This document shows positions 44,110-56,009 of a stretch of 64,000 bases of DNA, piece after piece. The translations under genes and the position numbers were made by a program. Origin of the DNA: Euborellia annulipes (Eukaryota > Arthropoda > Insecta > Dermaptera > Anisolabididae); assembly GCA_023213315.1 (NCBI GenBank), contig JAKCPI010004383.1:62001-126000 (forward strand). The letters run 5' to 3'. Under the pieces are notes generated by a model, which saw only the letters and a list, made by a program, of their open reading frames with translations, made no database searches and had not been told where the DNA came from. Within the stretch, counting starts at the first letter, position 1. Each line of letters starts with the position of its first letter.

Positions 44110-45465
44110 TGGGGGTTAATTATAAATTGAGCCACTACCCCTTGAAATTAATCAAAATCTTAACAGCATTTTATCCTCATTAAAGAAATAATTTTTTTTT
44201 TAATTTAATTTTTAAATTAATCTGTACAGATCGCCACTTTTAATACTAACCCATTTTTAAAATGCACTATTGTGACCATTCAATTTTCTATGATAATCCA
44301 TTTCTATATCCCTTTGAAACCTCTCGAATATGGAAACTGACATATCTCCAAAGAAATAGCTCTTTTTTTGCTCTACTGGCAAATTAAATTTTCAGGGGGT
44401 ATGACCTTTTCCAACAGACCGATTAAAATATGCTGAGGTAACCTAGATCATCATTTGAGTTGAGGATTCTTGCGGTCTATTTATTATTTTTAATGACCTA
44501 AATAAATTTTTAGTATGTCTTATTATTCCCAAATTTCCATGAAAATTAATAATTATATTAAACACAAGCTTATTTGGCCTGTTTCTTTCCCTTTCGCTTA
44601 ATAAAAAGTAAATTTAAGATATTTTTCACTTACCCTACTCAACGCCCTACATCTTGAATACCAACAAAATTTTTGTATAAATAATTATATTGTTTTAATT
44701 ATTATAATAATCTTATTATTATTCATAAGCAAAAAAAAAACTAATTAATTTTTAACCTATTCAAATAGACTATAATATAAAAAAATTAGTTTTTTTAATA
44801 TTCAAAAATATTCAGAACACGATTCATAATGAAATTCAATAGCTTATACCAACACCCAAAGAAAAAATTTTGATTATCACAAAGTACATACCTATCTAAT
44901 AGAAAATTCAAGTAAATATTTATTTAAATATATAATACGTGTATGCAATATGTACATTCAAAATAAACATTTTTATATTTTAAAATTCATTAGAGATCTT
45001 AAAAAACTCGTTTTGGATAGATCTTCAAAATAAATTCAAATGAATAAAAATATGTTTGAGAAAATAGCCGTAATGTGAAATTAAAAGTTTTTTTTTTTAT
45101 CAAAAATAACTTCCCCTTTTACCAAGACGGTAAATGTATTGACGTAAAAAGCTTAGTTTAAAAATTCCGAAAAACAATTTTTACGCCTGGCACATAGAAC
45201 ACACTCCACACGCCGGTGCCTGACTCTAGCATCTTAAAGCCAGACGTCAATTCAAGATTCTATCTTTGATTATTCTCCACAATAAAGATATTGAAAGATC
45301 TATTGGCCTTAAAATGTAATAATAATTCATTCAATCATCCCTTAACTGATATAATTAAATATTAAATAATATATTTGAAGCCTTACACCTGTCCATATTT
45401 TTATGTCATTCTTTTCTTAACCTGGTTGCAGTCTCTGCAGAATCTATAATTTACCATACTTGATC
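44110..45465. other. AT-rich spacer, no gene seen
   Basis: Low-complexity sequence; a mid-GC patch at 45185-45245 has no recognised feature. Confidence 0.35.
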
Positions 45466-45469
45466 TCTA

Positions 45470-45957
45470 TTATGAAGAATCTGGTGTGACTGATTGCACA
45501 GCACACAACTTTCGATTACCGAAGGTAAGTGTTCTGTGCTTGCCACACCAGATGTTTTGTGTCGACATATATTTAGTTCCTGACAGACGGTACATTTGAG
45601 TTCAGGTGTAAAATTTATAAGTATGGGAAAATATTTATATTTTGTTAACATGGCACCCATGTCTCCTGTCTTTCATATGAAATACAAAAGTAAAGTGGTC
45701 TTCAGAAGATTTCAATGGCAAAATGAGAATATACATTTTAAAGAGCATCTAAAACATAATTAATTTTTGAATTTTAATCAAAATCGTTGGAGCGAATTTT
45801 GAGAAAATCGAAAAAAAACTGAAAAAGTACATCAGTAAAGTACTAGTATTCTTTGGCGGATTTTATTTAAAAGCTTATTTTCATGCCCTAGGGGCGGGTC
45901 TAACTTAAATATAAAATTTCAACCTCCTACCTCAATTTCTTCATGCTGCCAAAGAGT
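45470..45957 (-). mobile_element. SLR repeat copy, 3' two thirds
   Basis: The 3' hairpin (AATCTGGTGTGACTG ... CACACCAGATG) is at the left, followed by the body in reverse order to TTCTTCATGCTGCC. There it meets a plus-strand copy (45950-46305), so two copies lie head to head with both 5' ends missing. Confidence 0.65.
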
Positions 45958-46305
45958 ACTACTTTAATGATGTACTTTTTCAGCTTTTTTCGATTTTCTC
46001 AAAATTGGCTTCAACAATTTTGATTAAAATTCAAAAATCAATTATTTTTTTAGATCCCTTCCATTTTGCCCTCAAAAGTGTTTGAAGCACACTGAAGATA
46101 GGGTAAATACAGTAGTTGCCATTCTAACAAAATATAAATATTTTCCCATGTTTATAAATTTTACATCATTAATTCTACTAATATAGAATCTACTGTTGGC
46201 AACTAAATATATGTCCCGACACAAAAAATCTGGTGTTTAAAGCACAGCACACAACTTTCAATAACATAATTGAGTGCTTTGCGGCCAGTAACACCAGGTT
46301 TTTTA
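45950..46305 (+). mobile_element. SLR repeat copy, 3' half
   Basis: Starts inside the GCCAAAGAGTACT block and runs to a decayed 3' hairpin (TCTGGTGTTTAAAGCACAGC ... AACACCAGG). Confidence 0.6.
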
Positions 46306-46309
46306 TATT

Positions 46310-46860
46310 ATCAATTTATGCATGACTTTGTTATCTTTGCTTCATTTTAAACATAATTCTCTCTTAAAAAGTCTTTTATATAATAATTCCTCTTCATTCC
46401 GAGGATTTTCATTAAAAAATGTTATAATATTAAAATAATTTTGTTTCAAAGCTTTGTTTTTAAGACAAAACACTTCAAAGCAATTTAAAACAGATTCCTT
46501 TTTAATCTCTCACCCCTCAGAGACCAGACATTCAACATTAATAATAAAGTCTTGAGTTTTTCTTTAATTAGTCGTTCATTAAATAAATTTTAATAATGAT
46601 GTTCAGAAGATAAAATCTTCCTTTTCCTATAATGTTGATGGAATTATTTTTTAATTTGAAAATTTATTGTACGACTAGAGTTATGATTTCTGAATAAAAA
46701 AGAAAAAAAAATGTGAAAATTTGAATAAGTGTAACAAACAAGAATTAGTAAATTTTTTTATTGATTATCCTTAAAAGAGAAGACATTTTTCTTTTAATTT
46801 GAGTATTTTTTGTCCGTCAAACCTATAACTAGTCCCATGTTATATTATTGTTTTTAGATT
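46310..46860. other. AT-rich spacer, no gene seen
   Basis: No coding, RNA or intact mobile signal is recognised. Confidence 0.35.
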
Positions 46861-46910
46861 ACGTAAGTCATTCAAAAAATTCATCTTCATTCAAAATTTT
46901 CCTAACAGTT

Positions 46911-46942
46911 CTGAGGATGGCTTTGACCAAAGCCGAAACGTC
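46911..46942 (+). ncRNA. Small hammerhead ribozyme motif, best-formed copy
   Basis: CTGAGGA, spare base, perfect stem II GGCTTT/AAAGCC with loop GACC, then GAAACGTC. Stem I is 8 pairs: TAACAGTT before the core with AGCTGTTA after the GUC (one G-U). All invariant bases are present. The minus-strand open frame over this region is a by-product. Confidence 0.75.
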
Positions 46943-47064
46943 AGCTGTTAAAATATAATTTTTAAAGAAAAATTCTGGCGCTCTTTTAACTTTCATTCCT
47001 GATACAAATTCCACCAGCCATAAAATACCCTTATACTCAAAATTTTCCACCCGAGATACTTATT

Positions 47065-47523
47065 AACTTTGCCCATCAACCGTAGGTTGGGCAGGTCAAG
47101 TTAATATAATCGTAAAAATAATCGAAATTGAACTGATGCTGCCAAAATGCGTTTTGAGGTCCCCAGAATCCATTTAAGTACTTTTTGAAATGATGTCTGT
47201 ATGTATGTCTGTGGTAATTTTTTTTCGTCAACGAAAATTCAAAAACTAATCATTCAATTGTTTTGAAATTTGTACACATAAACTAGGGGTAGAGGCCAAG
47301 AACTGAAAAGCTTTTGGTAAACATTGGACCATTAGGGGGTGTTTTAGGGGGACCAATATTTTTTTCTTAATATAACCTATAATTTTTTTTTTTTTTTATA
47401 TATTCAGAAACTAGACTTTCTCCCGAGTAAAATGATATATAATATGATAAACATCGGACCATTAGGGGGGAGGGGGACAATATTTTTTTCTTGAATAGTG
47501 GGTGGGCAAAGTTGTTCGCTCGG
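47065..47523. mobile_element. Element with AACTTTGCCCA inverted ends and internal duplication
   Basis: AACTTTGCCCA (47065-47075) and TGGGCAAAGTT (47513-47523) are exact inverses. Inside, GGACCATTAGGGGG plus a T-rich block occurs twice (about 47328 and 47457), and GAGGTCCCCAGAATCC resembles the SLR 5' region. Class unknown. Confidence 0.45.
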
Positions 47524-47914
47524 CTTAGTCCAACCCTTTATTTTTAATGGAATGGTCAGTTTGATGATTTTCTCGCATTTGTCAAAAGTGATCAAATAGT
47601 CCTTTATTTCATCACATTCATGAATAATCTCTGCTGACTAAAGGGAAGCTTTCTGCGATTGATTTCAGTTTTATCACCTAAAATCTGGAATAGGGACCTT
47701 TTTGTTTTTATGCTAAAAAAAAAATAGATAACAGACTATTTTATTATTTTTTTGTTGTTTTGGTTGGATTGCAGCCAGTTTGAAATTAAAGCTAGAAAAA
47801 AAAAAAAAAAAACAGTTGACTAAGCCACAATTATTTCAAACTTAAATAATTGAAAGTGTGAAGGTTTGGAAATAATCGAGCAGCTAAGCCTATTTCATTT
47901 TTATTACACTTCCC

Positions 47915-47947
47915 TACGTTTCGGTCGCATATAGAACCATCCTCAAG
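47915..47947 (-). ncRNA. Degenerate small hammerhead-like motif
   Basis: On the minus strand CTTGAGGA (one base extra) ... GGTT...GACC ... GAAACGTA. The cleavage triplet is GUA. Activity is unlikely. Confidence 0.35.
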
Positions 47948-48119
47948 TCATTGTTAAAATATTGATCCTTTTTTTGTTATTTTTGGGATTATTATATTAC
48001 AGTTACGCTAATAAATAGCTTAGATTGCATATGTCCCATGGAAAGAGAGTGATTTAAATAATTGAGTAGGTATACTAACCGTTTAATTTCATATTATTAC
48101 TTAACTATCGATAAAAGTC

Positions 48120-48500
48120 AGTCTTTATTTTTTTAATTGTCTTTTTCGGCATCGAATTTAGACCACGTCTCTATTTATTTCATTTGGATTGGAAGCCATC
48201 CAATTGAATTGTCACATGAGAAGGGATGCGAACCCACGACCCTTGGTACAGTGAGCGCCACAATTAAGTCTCCACCTGGGAGATAGAGCTTTGAGTATAT
48301 GGTATATAGTGAAATAATTTTAATGACCGAAAAGATCAAATAAAATCATCTGTACCAGATTTTATTTTACCTTTCCGGTCATTAAAATTATTTCACTATA
48401 TACCATATACTCAAGGCTCTATCTCCCAGGTGGGGACTTAATTGTTGCGCTTACTGTATAAATGGTCAACACGCTAATCACTACACCAAGGCCTGTCAGT
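48120..48500 (-). mobile_element. tRNA-derived SINE, family 2, split by a MITE
   Basis: CTTTTTCGGCATCGAAT block and ATCCAATTGAATTGTC lead to GGGATGCGAACCCACGACCC (B box on minus). After the MITE at 48249-48456 the head resumes: AAATGGTCAACACGCTAATC, ACTACACCAAGGCC. Confidence 0.65.
48249..48456. mobile_element. Tc1/mariner-type palindromic MITE, 208 bp
   Basis: Flanked by TA on both sides. Ends CAGTGAGCGCCACAATTAAG and CTTAATTGTTGCGCTTACTG. About 95 bp of each half pair, through CTCCCAGGTGG and CCGGTCATTAAAATTATTTC, leaving a very short loop. Inserted in the SINE head. Confidence 0.75.
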
Positions 48501-48593
48501 GCCTTTATTAATAAGAAAATAATGTAGGCATATTTGTTTGTGGCTTATAGGCAACTCTGGCACTATATAAATCCTGTATTAATAAACTGTGTC

Positions 48594-48626
48594 GGCGTTT
48601 CGGTTTTATTTTCGGATATTCATCAG
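48594..48626 (-). ncRNA. Degenerate small hammerhead-like motif
   Basis: On the minus strand CTGATGA ... ACCGAAACGCC. The core is intact but the cleavage triplet GUC is GCC, which hammerheads normally do not cut. Confidence 0.4.
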
Positions 48627-48639
48627 GATATGGTCAAAT

Positions 48640-49520
48640 GTACCAATAAGAGTTACTTATTGCTTGCTTCTTCATCTCTCTGATACTCCCCGAGAATGAA
48701 CCTCCGATATTAAACGTACTGAATCTTAAAATTAGTTTGAATCTCAGAGTGTGAGGGTTAATGTGAATATAATAATAAAAGTTAGATTTTTACTTTAAAA
48801 CAAAATAAAATTTTAATTTTTTTTATTAATCTCTAAATTTTTTTTTTAGTTTATTAATTTCTTTTGAAATTTTTAATATTTTTTATGCCAAAAGGTGATT
48901 AGATCCCATGCTCACCTGTTTCAATATCTCTAAGACCACAATATCGTAATAAAAAAGATATTTTGAATATCTAATGAATTAAGCTAAGATTATTCATTAA
49001 ATTTATTCGTTTTAAAAAATTCAATTTTATTGTTTTGACATGAAATTTTCTCATTAACTTCTTAATTAAATCATTTGATTTGAACCTTTATTAATTATCT
49101 GATTAAATAATTACCCCTACATAGTTTATCTTGTCATATTTACTTGGGTTTCCTGATAATTGATGTTACCCCTAACATTTGACATGATTTCAAAGATAAT
49201 TAAATTTCAAATTCGTCTTTATATTTTCAAAGTTAAATCAAATTTTCTTCCATTTTTTTTCTATTTTATATTAAATATCTCCTACAGTATTTGTTTTATT
49301 TTTACCTTGCTTTTTGATATTTAATTTATTTAAATAAAAGGTATAAAAATTTGTTTTATATTTTTTGTTTTCTTCCTATTAGGTACTCGTAAAAATAGGT
49401 GGTTACTAAACAAATCTCTTTTCTATTGGATATTTTTATTGTAAATAACTTAGTTTTACTCGACACCTTCTGGCCAACTGCTAAATTATCGTGAAGAATA
49501 CTTATATATTCAAGAAAAAA
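48640..49520. other. AT-rich spacer, no gene seen
   Basis: No coding, RNA or intact mobile signal is recognised. Confidence 0.35.
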
Positions 49521-49526
49521 AATGTA

Positions 49527-49740
49527 CAGTAAGTGACAATATTAAGTTCCACCCATTCGTTTCCTACTTGATGATTATTTCATTGTTTAAAAAAAAAAAA
49601 TATTAAATATTTTTTAAGCGAAACTTTCATGGTTTAAACCTAGACAATTTCCAATATAGATTTTCATTTTCTTTTATAAAAACAATGAAATAATCACACG
49701 TAAAAAACTCATGGGTGGGACTTATTATTGTCCCTCACTG
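49527..49740. mobile_element. Tc1/mariner-like MITE, 214 bp
   Basis: Ends CAGTAAGTGACAATATTAAG and CTTATTATTGTCCCTCACTG, with inner TGGAC/CCACCCA matches and ATGATTATTTCATTGTTT / AACAATGAAATAATCA. TA precedes the left end; the right flank is AA. Relatives are embedded in the two duplicated blocks at 59.8 and 63.0 kb. Confidence 0.6.
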
Positions 49741-50199
49741 AACGTCTTCTTTTTGAAATTTATCAAATGAAAAAAAAAATCCTTTTAAATATTTTCGGCA
49801 TTTTAGGTCTTATCTGTTTTGTAAACAATAATATTAATATTATTATCTAAGAATAGAGTATTTAATTTCATGCCATTCTTGGGGTCAGGGGTCCACTTCC
49901 CGTTCCTTAATTTTTAATATGTATATTGGATAACAATTAATTTTAAAAAATCTGGACGTGGTTTGGTCTCAGATGCCGAAAAACTCCTTATATAAATAAT
50001 AATAAAAAAAAAAAACAATTGATATAGGTCGGGCAGGACACTGAACCTACCCCACAGCAAGTTGACAAATCAACTTCTCAACCCTCTTGGTGTAGAGGTA
50101 ATGGTTAGGGTTGAAATTAATATTTTCAGTACCAGAGATTTTAAAATAAAAAATAAGTCGTCTATCTTTTTAAAAATTATTTTATTATTACTCCGTTTA

Positions 50200-50232
50200 A
50201 CGTTTCGATACTGTTTATACCTTCTTCATATA
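50200..50232 (-). ncRNA. Degenerate small hammerhead-like motif
   Basis: On the minus strand ATGAAGA ... ATCGAAACGTT. The first core base (C to A) and the cleavage triplet are changed. Part of a SINE-adjacent repeat (49949-50100 has a GATGCCGAAAAAC tail). Confidence 0.3.
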
Positions 50233-50472
50233 TTTAAGATGACTCCCAAATGTTAATGCAACTACTGTATTTGAATAAGTATTGATAGAAAAATCTTTTA
50301 ATAAATATTTTTGAATTTCAAAAGAAAAACTCACTTCCCATTAAAAAAAAACAATAAATAGTTTGTTTTTCTGTCAAACTGATAGTTGAACCAAATCAAG
50401 ATTAGAGGGATTTTGAAATTGACAGGATGAGGGATAATCTCTAAAGGGGATAATTCTGGTATATTACTCACG

Positions 50473-50790
50473 TGTATTTTGGCCTGTCTCCTGGCACGCA
50501 ATCATGCACTCTTGATCACTCACACACACACATACATGCATGCACACACACGCACGCACACGTTGAGATCCCGGTTCCCGGTCCTCCTGACTCCCACCGC
50601 GGCACAGTCTCAACTCACTCTGCTCCCAAAAGTCCCGGCTCCCTGTGGCTGTCCCTCTCCTCCGCCTCTGGCTGCCCACCCCTCCGATGGGCCTTCCCCC
50701 TCCAATGCCAACTACCGCCCCTTCTCCTCCTGCCACATGGGGGGTGCACTCTATGAATATGTATCCTGTGAATAATACTCCTCGCTATCC
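50473..50790 (-). other. GC-rich island, probable exon; strand uncertain
   Basis: About 300 bp of unique GC-rich sequence in AT-rich flanks, with a CA microsatellite (50519-50562). On the minus strand it ends in a strong donor (CAC|GTGAGTAAT, 50474), so a minus-strand 5' exon is favoured. The ATG frames on that strand are short or Arg/Gly-rich and unconvincing, suggesting a UTR. On the plus strand one frame after CGGCACAG reads Pro/Met/Asn-rich (…WGVHSMNMYPVNNTPRYPT, stop at about 50797) and could be a transcription-factor-like C-terminus. I cannot identify the gene. Confidence 0.35.
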
Positions 50791-50839
50791 AACTTAGGAT
50801 AATCATTTTCCTATGAAGCAATTTCACTTTCAAGCTTAT

Positions 50840-51866
50840 CTATCTTCTTTAAAAAAATATATATGTATATCTCAACCTATTTGTAAATACCATAGTACTC
50901 AAGGTTTATAAAGATACCAGGTATTAGATTAAAAATAGCAATCAGTGAAGAAATGATCATCCCCTTTTCTTATTATTAAAATACTCATAATCAGCAGTTC
51001 TCAACTAGGATACTTGAATCAGTAACGATATCCTAGAGATTTTTTAGAAGAAGCAGATTTCAAGAGATTTTTCAAGGCAATCGCGTCTTAATTACTTTTT
51101 TTCATTATTTTAATTTATGAAGTAGGCATCATTCCACCTTCGGCGGGATAAATGTAATTTAATTAATGATAAAAAATGGAGTTTGATATATTAACAAATG
51201 TATTTTCTAATAACTTTGGCCTTCGGCTAAAAAGTCTAAATAAAAAATAATAATAATAAGTTTGAAACTTTATTACTTGTAAATATATAATAATTAATTT
51301 TTCTTGATATGGTTTAGGCTATATGGTATTCTCACTGAAATTTATCAAGTCAGGGACGGATTCGGGGGAGGAATAAGAAACGGTCTTGCAAAGCGTTCGT
51401 TTTGAAGATTAAAAATATTACGGTGCCTCCTTTAAATAATTACCTAATTCATTTAAAATAAATATATTCAAAATATTATTCCTCCCCCCCCTCTCCTTCA
51501 ATGAATCTGAGCTTGTATCACATTGATTTTACTAAAGTCAAATAAATAATAATTTATTATTATGTCTATCTTAACAAAAAAATAGCATTAATTTCCGGGG
51601 GTAAATCCCATCTTCATTAGCATTCTAATATTGAGCGAAATAAGATGTTTTACTGGAAGCCATCTCTTTAAAAAGAATCATGCAATTCCTTTTTACTTCC
51701 CTCCAACCCCAATAGATGACCAAGTGTTCAATTTCTTATCAGGGATCATACATAATCCCTTTTTTCTTCCACTGAATAACCTACCTTCTAGCAAACAAAC
51801 ACAAACTATTTTATGTAATATACCCTTCATATTTCATGTTTTTTTGGAATAAAGTTAACACTCAGG
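50840..51866. other. AT-rich spacer, no gene seen
   Basis: A SINE-tail-like CTTCGGCTAAAAAG plus (AAT)n lies at 51219-51260. No exon is recognised. Confidence 0.35.
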
Positions 51867-52263
51867 GATAGAAATTTTTTTTGGAGGAGGGGGCCCGAAC
51901 TCATTTTTAAATCCCCCCCCCCCTCCCCCATATACAAAAATACCGGATATACTGCACCTGAGCCCCGAGGGGCCCGGTTCTCTTAAATACAAATTTTCGT
52001 TAAATTTTTTTGAATCCAAATTTTCGTTAAATTTTTTTGATTCTAAATTTTTTCTGTTTTCACTTGAGCCCCGAGGGGCCCGGCCCTCTTAAAGATAAAA
52101 GTTTTATTAAAAATAAATGCTTATATTAATATATTTCATTTTTTTTATTTCTTTTATTTTTGTGACGCACTTTTTCAAACAAATATATAAGTAGATATTG
52201 GCCATCCCCGTATATATGTATATAGATTTGAAAAATCCCCCCTTATACACGCCCCTGTTAAGA
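51867..52263. mobile_element. Probable MITE with C-rich ends and a duplicated block
   Basis: G/C homopolymer blocks lie near both sides and the right end reads TATACACGCCCCTG. GAGCCCCGAGGGGCCCGG occurs at 51960 and 52064, a 104-bp step. Similar in plan to 26565-26835. Confidence 0.4.
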
Positions 52264-53526
52264 CTAATGGACAGATTACATTTTTCATAAAGGCCTACTA
52301 CATAATTTGAGTGGTGGAAAATATTTCCATACGTATATATATTTTCTATTTTTTTTTTTTTTTTATTTCGATTGATTAATGTATAGAAAAACCATTTTAT
52401 TTATAATAACCCTTCGGCGTCATTATGGCGACCTTGGTTTAGGTTAATGCACACGAGCGAACAAATTTAAGAAATCTAAAATAGACTTTTTTAAAAATAC
52501 CTCTAGAAATAATTAATTGATCTGAATACAAATCGAAACGCTGAAACTTCACTAAAAGATTTTCTAGTCTGGTTAAAATATAAATCATTTAAAGAAGGGG
52601 AAAAAAATACATGTCTATAATAACTTATAAACTTATGAATGAAAATATAATTTAACAGTTGGCACACACTCATTATAAATTTATCCCACACTTTCATTCA
52701 TTAGTGGAATTAAACTTTTTAATTAAATTAAAAAGTATTTTAGGTTTTTATTCTTCAATGCATTTATTTTACTTTCTTTATTAAGAAAATTCGATTCCCA
52801 GAGTTAATTTAATTTCTTTTTTTTAATCATTTAAGAAAAAAAAACTCTATGATAATTCAGAGAGCTGCTCTAATCCTTATAAAGAGATTATCATTCATCA
52901 GAGAAGTGGTGCTTATACTTTAAAAAAAAAAAAATATCTTTTTGTTTATACTCACAAAAAATATTCATTTATTAAAAGATTTTAGTTTTATAAAATTGAA
53001 AGAGTTATTAGATTATCTTGGAAACCCCTCTTTACCTTATTTGGCTGGTCTAAATTAAACATATTTATTAGGCCTACAGTTATTTTGTAAGTTTGGAAAT
53101 AGTAGATCACTAAATTTTAAAGAATATATCATACTATGAATGTTCTAATTTAAATTTCAACCATTTATCCAGAAAATGATATAACATCTCTATAGTTATC
53201 TAGTATATTATTCGGATATTGATACCTTATTCATTTTACTATATTAAACCAAAATCAATTTAAAATCTCGTTTTGAATACATACGCATTTGTATTTATTT
53301 TTTATACTCCTCCATCTCGATAATACAAAACGAAAAAAATGTAGCCGATCCTTCTTCCCCTTTTAGAGAGGAAGTGAGATTAAATATGTAAAAGGTTTGT
53401 CAGATAAAATTTCTTCTTCGTTTCCTATTTATTTTTTGGGGTCGGTGATTTTTGTCAGATAAAATTCCTGTTCTCATATTATTTTTCCATTTTTTTGCTT
53501 TTAGAATAATCTTATTTGAGTCATGG
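52264..53526. other. AT-rich spacer, no gene seen
   Basis: No coding, RNA or intact mobile signal is recognised. A CTTCGGCGTCATTATGGCG block at 52411 is a repeat scrap. Confidence 0.35.
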
Positions 53527-53798
53527 GGGAGCGTACAAGTATTACGTAACGCAATTTGGGGGGGGAAGGGGTTACCAAGCGTTACAAGGGGGTTGAACAA
53601 CGCGATACGTAACTGGTATTTTAGCGACATTCCGATACTTTGCGTTCGCAACATAATTGTGACTTTTAGATAAAAATGGCCACTTGAGCGTTACGTAACG
53701 TCTAGGGGGGGGGGGCAGAAAAATGTTACTGCTCGTTACATGGGGGAGGGGGGTCAAAAATCTTCCAAAATTGCGTTACGTAATACTTGTACGCTCCC
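53527..53798. mobile_element. Harbinger-like MITE, 272 bp
   Basis: Ends GGGAGCGTACAAGTATTACG and CGTAATACTTGTACGCTCCC are exact inverses and continue as TAACGCAATTT. Flanking TGG occurs on both sides. Size and ATTACGTAAC subterminal word match the element at 43119. Open frames over it follow the palindrome and G tracts. Confidence 0.7.
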
Positions 53799-53846
53799 TG
53801 GCTAAAGATCAAATTTATGCCTTCCAAGGTGTTAAAAAAAAGAAAT

Positions 53847-53880
53847 GACGTTTCGGTTCTAGCCTGGATGTCAAATGAGT
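53847..53880 (-). ncRNA. Half hammerhead motif
   Basis: On the minus strand only the 3' part, ACCGAAACGTC, is intact. No CTGANGA is found at the expected distance. Confidence 0.25.
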
Positions 53881-54102
53881 AAAAAATGTTACAATGCCGA
53901 TTCTTCCAAACTAAAACATCTCTTATCAAACGAAAAATATTTTTTTTATTTAATTAGCATATCTAAAGAACCTCAGAATTGTCTCAATCTAGAATCAAAA
54001 CCCCGCGGATTCTTGTGGCCAAGATTTTTTTTTTTTTTTACAAATTTTCGTAAAATTTTAACTGTGCTCATTTACGAAGGAAAATATTTTCAAAACAATT
54101 TT

Positions 54103-54432
54103 TACTTTCTCTTACCTATATATGTAATATATATAGAGAAAGTATTGAGTTCATTTCAAAGATTCTTTGTCGAGATTTTGATGGATATACCCGTTTTGAC
54201 TCAAAACTTTTGAGGTCCCTTGAGTCCAAAAAAGTAGTTTCGGCAACATGGTCTGTCTGTCTGTGAACAAAATATCTCAAGAACGAAAAGAGCTACGAGG
54301 TGAAATTTTATATTTTAGTTAGAAACCCCTCTGAGATGTAACATGAAGCTTTTGAACAAAATCGGCCAAAAACTTCCATTAGTACCAAAACTAAGAGAAA
54401 GTTGAGTGCTGTGTGATCATTCCCACCAGATT
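54103..54432 (+). mobile_element. SLR repeat copy with internal deletion
   Basis: 5' TTACTTTCTCTTACC hairpin, CAACATGGTCTGTC and AATCGGCCAAAAAC blocks are joined directly to the second half of the 3' hairpin (AAGAGAAAGTTGAGTGCTGTG ... CACCAGA). About half of the body is deleted. Confidence 0.6.
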
Positions 54433-55371
54433 TTTTTTTTAATTTTTTGATTCACTTCGGCCAAAGAGATCTACTATGTAGCTCGACCAAAGTATTCTCT
54501 TTTATAGCTAATAATAAGTTATATACAGTATAAAAGAAAAAAATTTTAAAATAAAATGTTGGTGTCGAATATATCTGCCACATGCACCCGGTATCTCTAC
54601 CTAAAAATGACAAAACTGATTTATATATCAAATCATAAAACTTCTCTTTGAAAATACATTTATTAAAGGACCGAATTTCTAATTAATGTCCAAATTCTTA
54701 TTGAAAAATGAATTTACAATACTAAATAAACTTTTATTTTTTACCATAATAACCCTTTCGTATAATATTTTTTAAAAATTTCAACCCTTCCATACCGTCA
54801 TTGAAAATCTTTACTCGTCCTCTGTTCTTTGGTCTATTCATAAATTTGTCAAAAAAATTTTTAAACCCTTAAAAAAGCCTTTTTAAGCACATGTTCACTT
54901 TTCCTTTTCAAATAATAATATATAACATAAAATAAACAAATAAAAATTCACTTCTGGCACCTAATAAATCTAGTGTTGCTATTAACAATGTATAATGTAT
55001 AAAAGAATGAAAAAAAATATTGTCCGAATATTTATTTAAGAAAAAAAAAAAATTGATAGGCATATCTCCCTTTAAACGTTTAAACTAATAAATTATTCGG
55101 AAGCCAGATCTCCTGTTTTATTTTAATTTAAACAAAGCTTCGAATTCCAATTCAACCTATTTCCTACATTTGAAGAGATTTTTTAAAATAATGTGGTACT
55201 TTTTAAATTGCTACCTAATGGGTGAATCGTTTACAACATAGGGAAAAAAAGGGGCAAGATTGGATCATTAAAATCAGTCAGTTTATACTGTAGATAATGT
55301 AACCTTTCTATTAAATTCTTCCCTTTGCTTTTAATGAATACTAACCATCTACATTTTGATTCTAATTATAA
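54433..55371. other. AT-rich spacer, no gene seen
   Basis: No coding, RNA or intact mobile signal is recognised. Confidence 0.35.
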
Positions 55372-55480
55372 AAATCTGGTGTGTCTGGTTGCACAGCACA
55401 CAAATTTCTCTTGACTTTCGTAAGTGTGCTTCACACACCAGATTTATTGTCCCGAGATATATTTGCTTTCCCATAGGACC
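55372..55480 (-). mobile_element. SLR 3' hairpin, solitary
   Basis: AAAATCTGGTGTGTC ... ACACACCAGATTTATTG with the central AGCACACAAATTTCTC. Only the 3' terminus of the family is left; the body may continue, displaced, at 55850. Confidence 0.55.
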
Positions 55481-56009
55481 TTCTAAACTTGCATTTTAAA
55501 TGTTAATTAACTGCTTGAAATAAACTATAGTTATTTTTCAAAATTGTAATCTCATATTTGGATATTTTATATACAATAAGTCTAATCTCAACAGGCATCT
55601 TCTCAGTTCCCGCAGTTGAGTTTCCCCTTTATGCTTCTCCTTTTGTTTTTATTTTCTTCCTGGCTGCATGTGACTATTGGTCATTATAGGTCTTTGGACC
55701 TTATGCACCCATTCAAAAAAAAAAAAAATAGAGAATCCTAAATAAATACAAAATTTCAAAGAATAGGAAAATTTTTTTAAATGTGTAAAAATCGAAATTA
55801 ACATGCAAGTCCCCATAGGGATTAAACATTGACTCTATGGAAGGAAGAGCCGGAAAGTGATTTGAAAAATCTGAAATACATCAGTAAAATCTCGGCATCG
55901 AAAAAATACAAGAGTAAAGTGTACTTCAAACAATTTTTACGATAAATTTTACGGATATACTTTTTAAAGAGCATCTAAAAAATAGTTGTTTTTTTTTTTT
56001 AATTTAATT

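Noticed and set aside
50615..50833. Arg-rich 72-residue minus-strand protein
   Set aside because: Arg/Gly/His runs come from reading GC-rich sequence; the first Met is plausible but composition is not protein-like.
53875..54213. 112-residue open frame
   Set aside because: Mostly unique A/T sequence joined to an SLR 5' end; no codon signal.
55630..55742. Signal-peptide-like 38-codon ATG frame (MLLLLFLFSSWLHV...)
   Set aside because: Runs into an A tail after GGTCTTTGGACCTTATGCAC, which looks like a retroelement 3' end; no splice sites.
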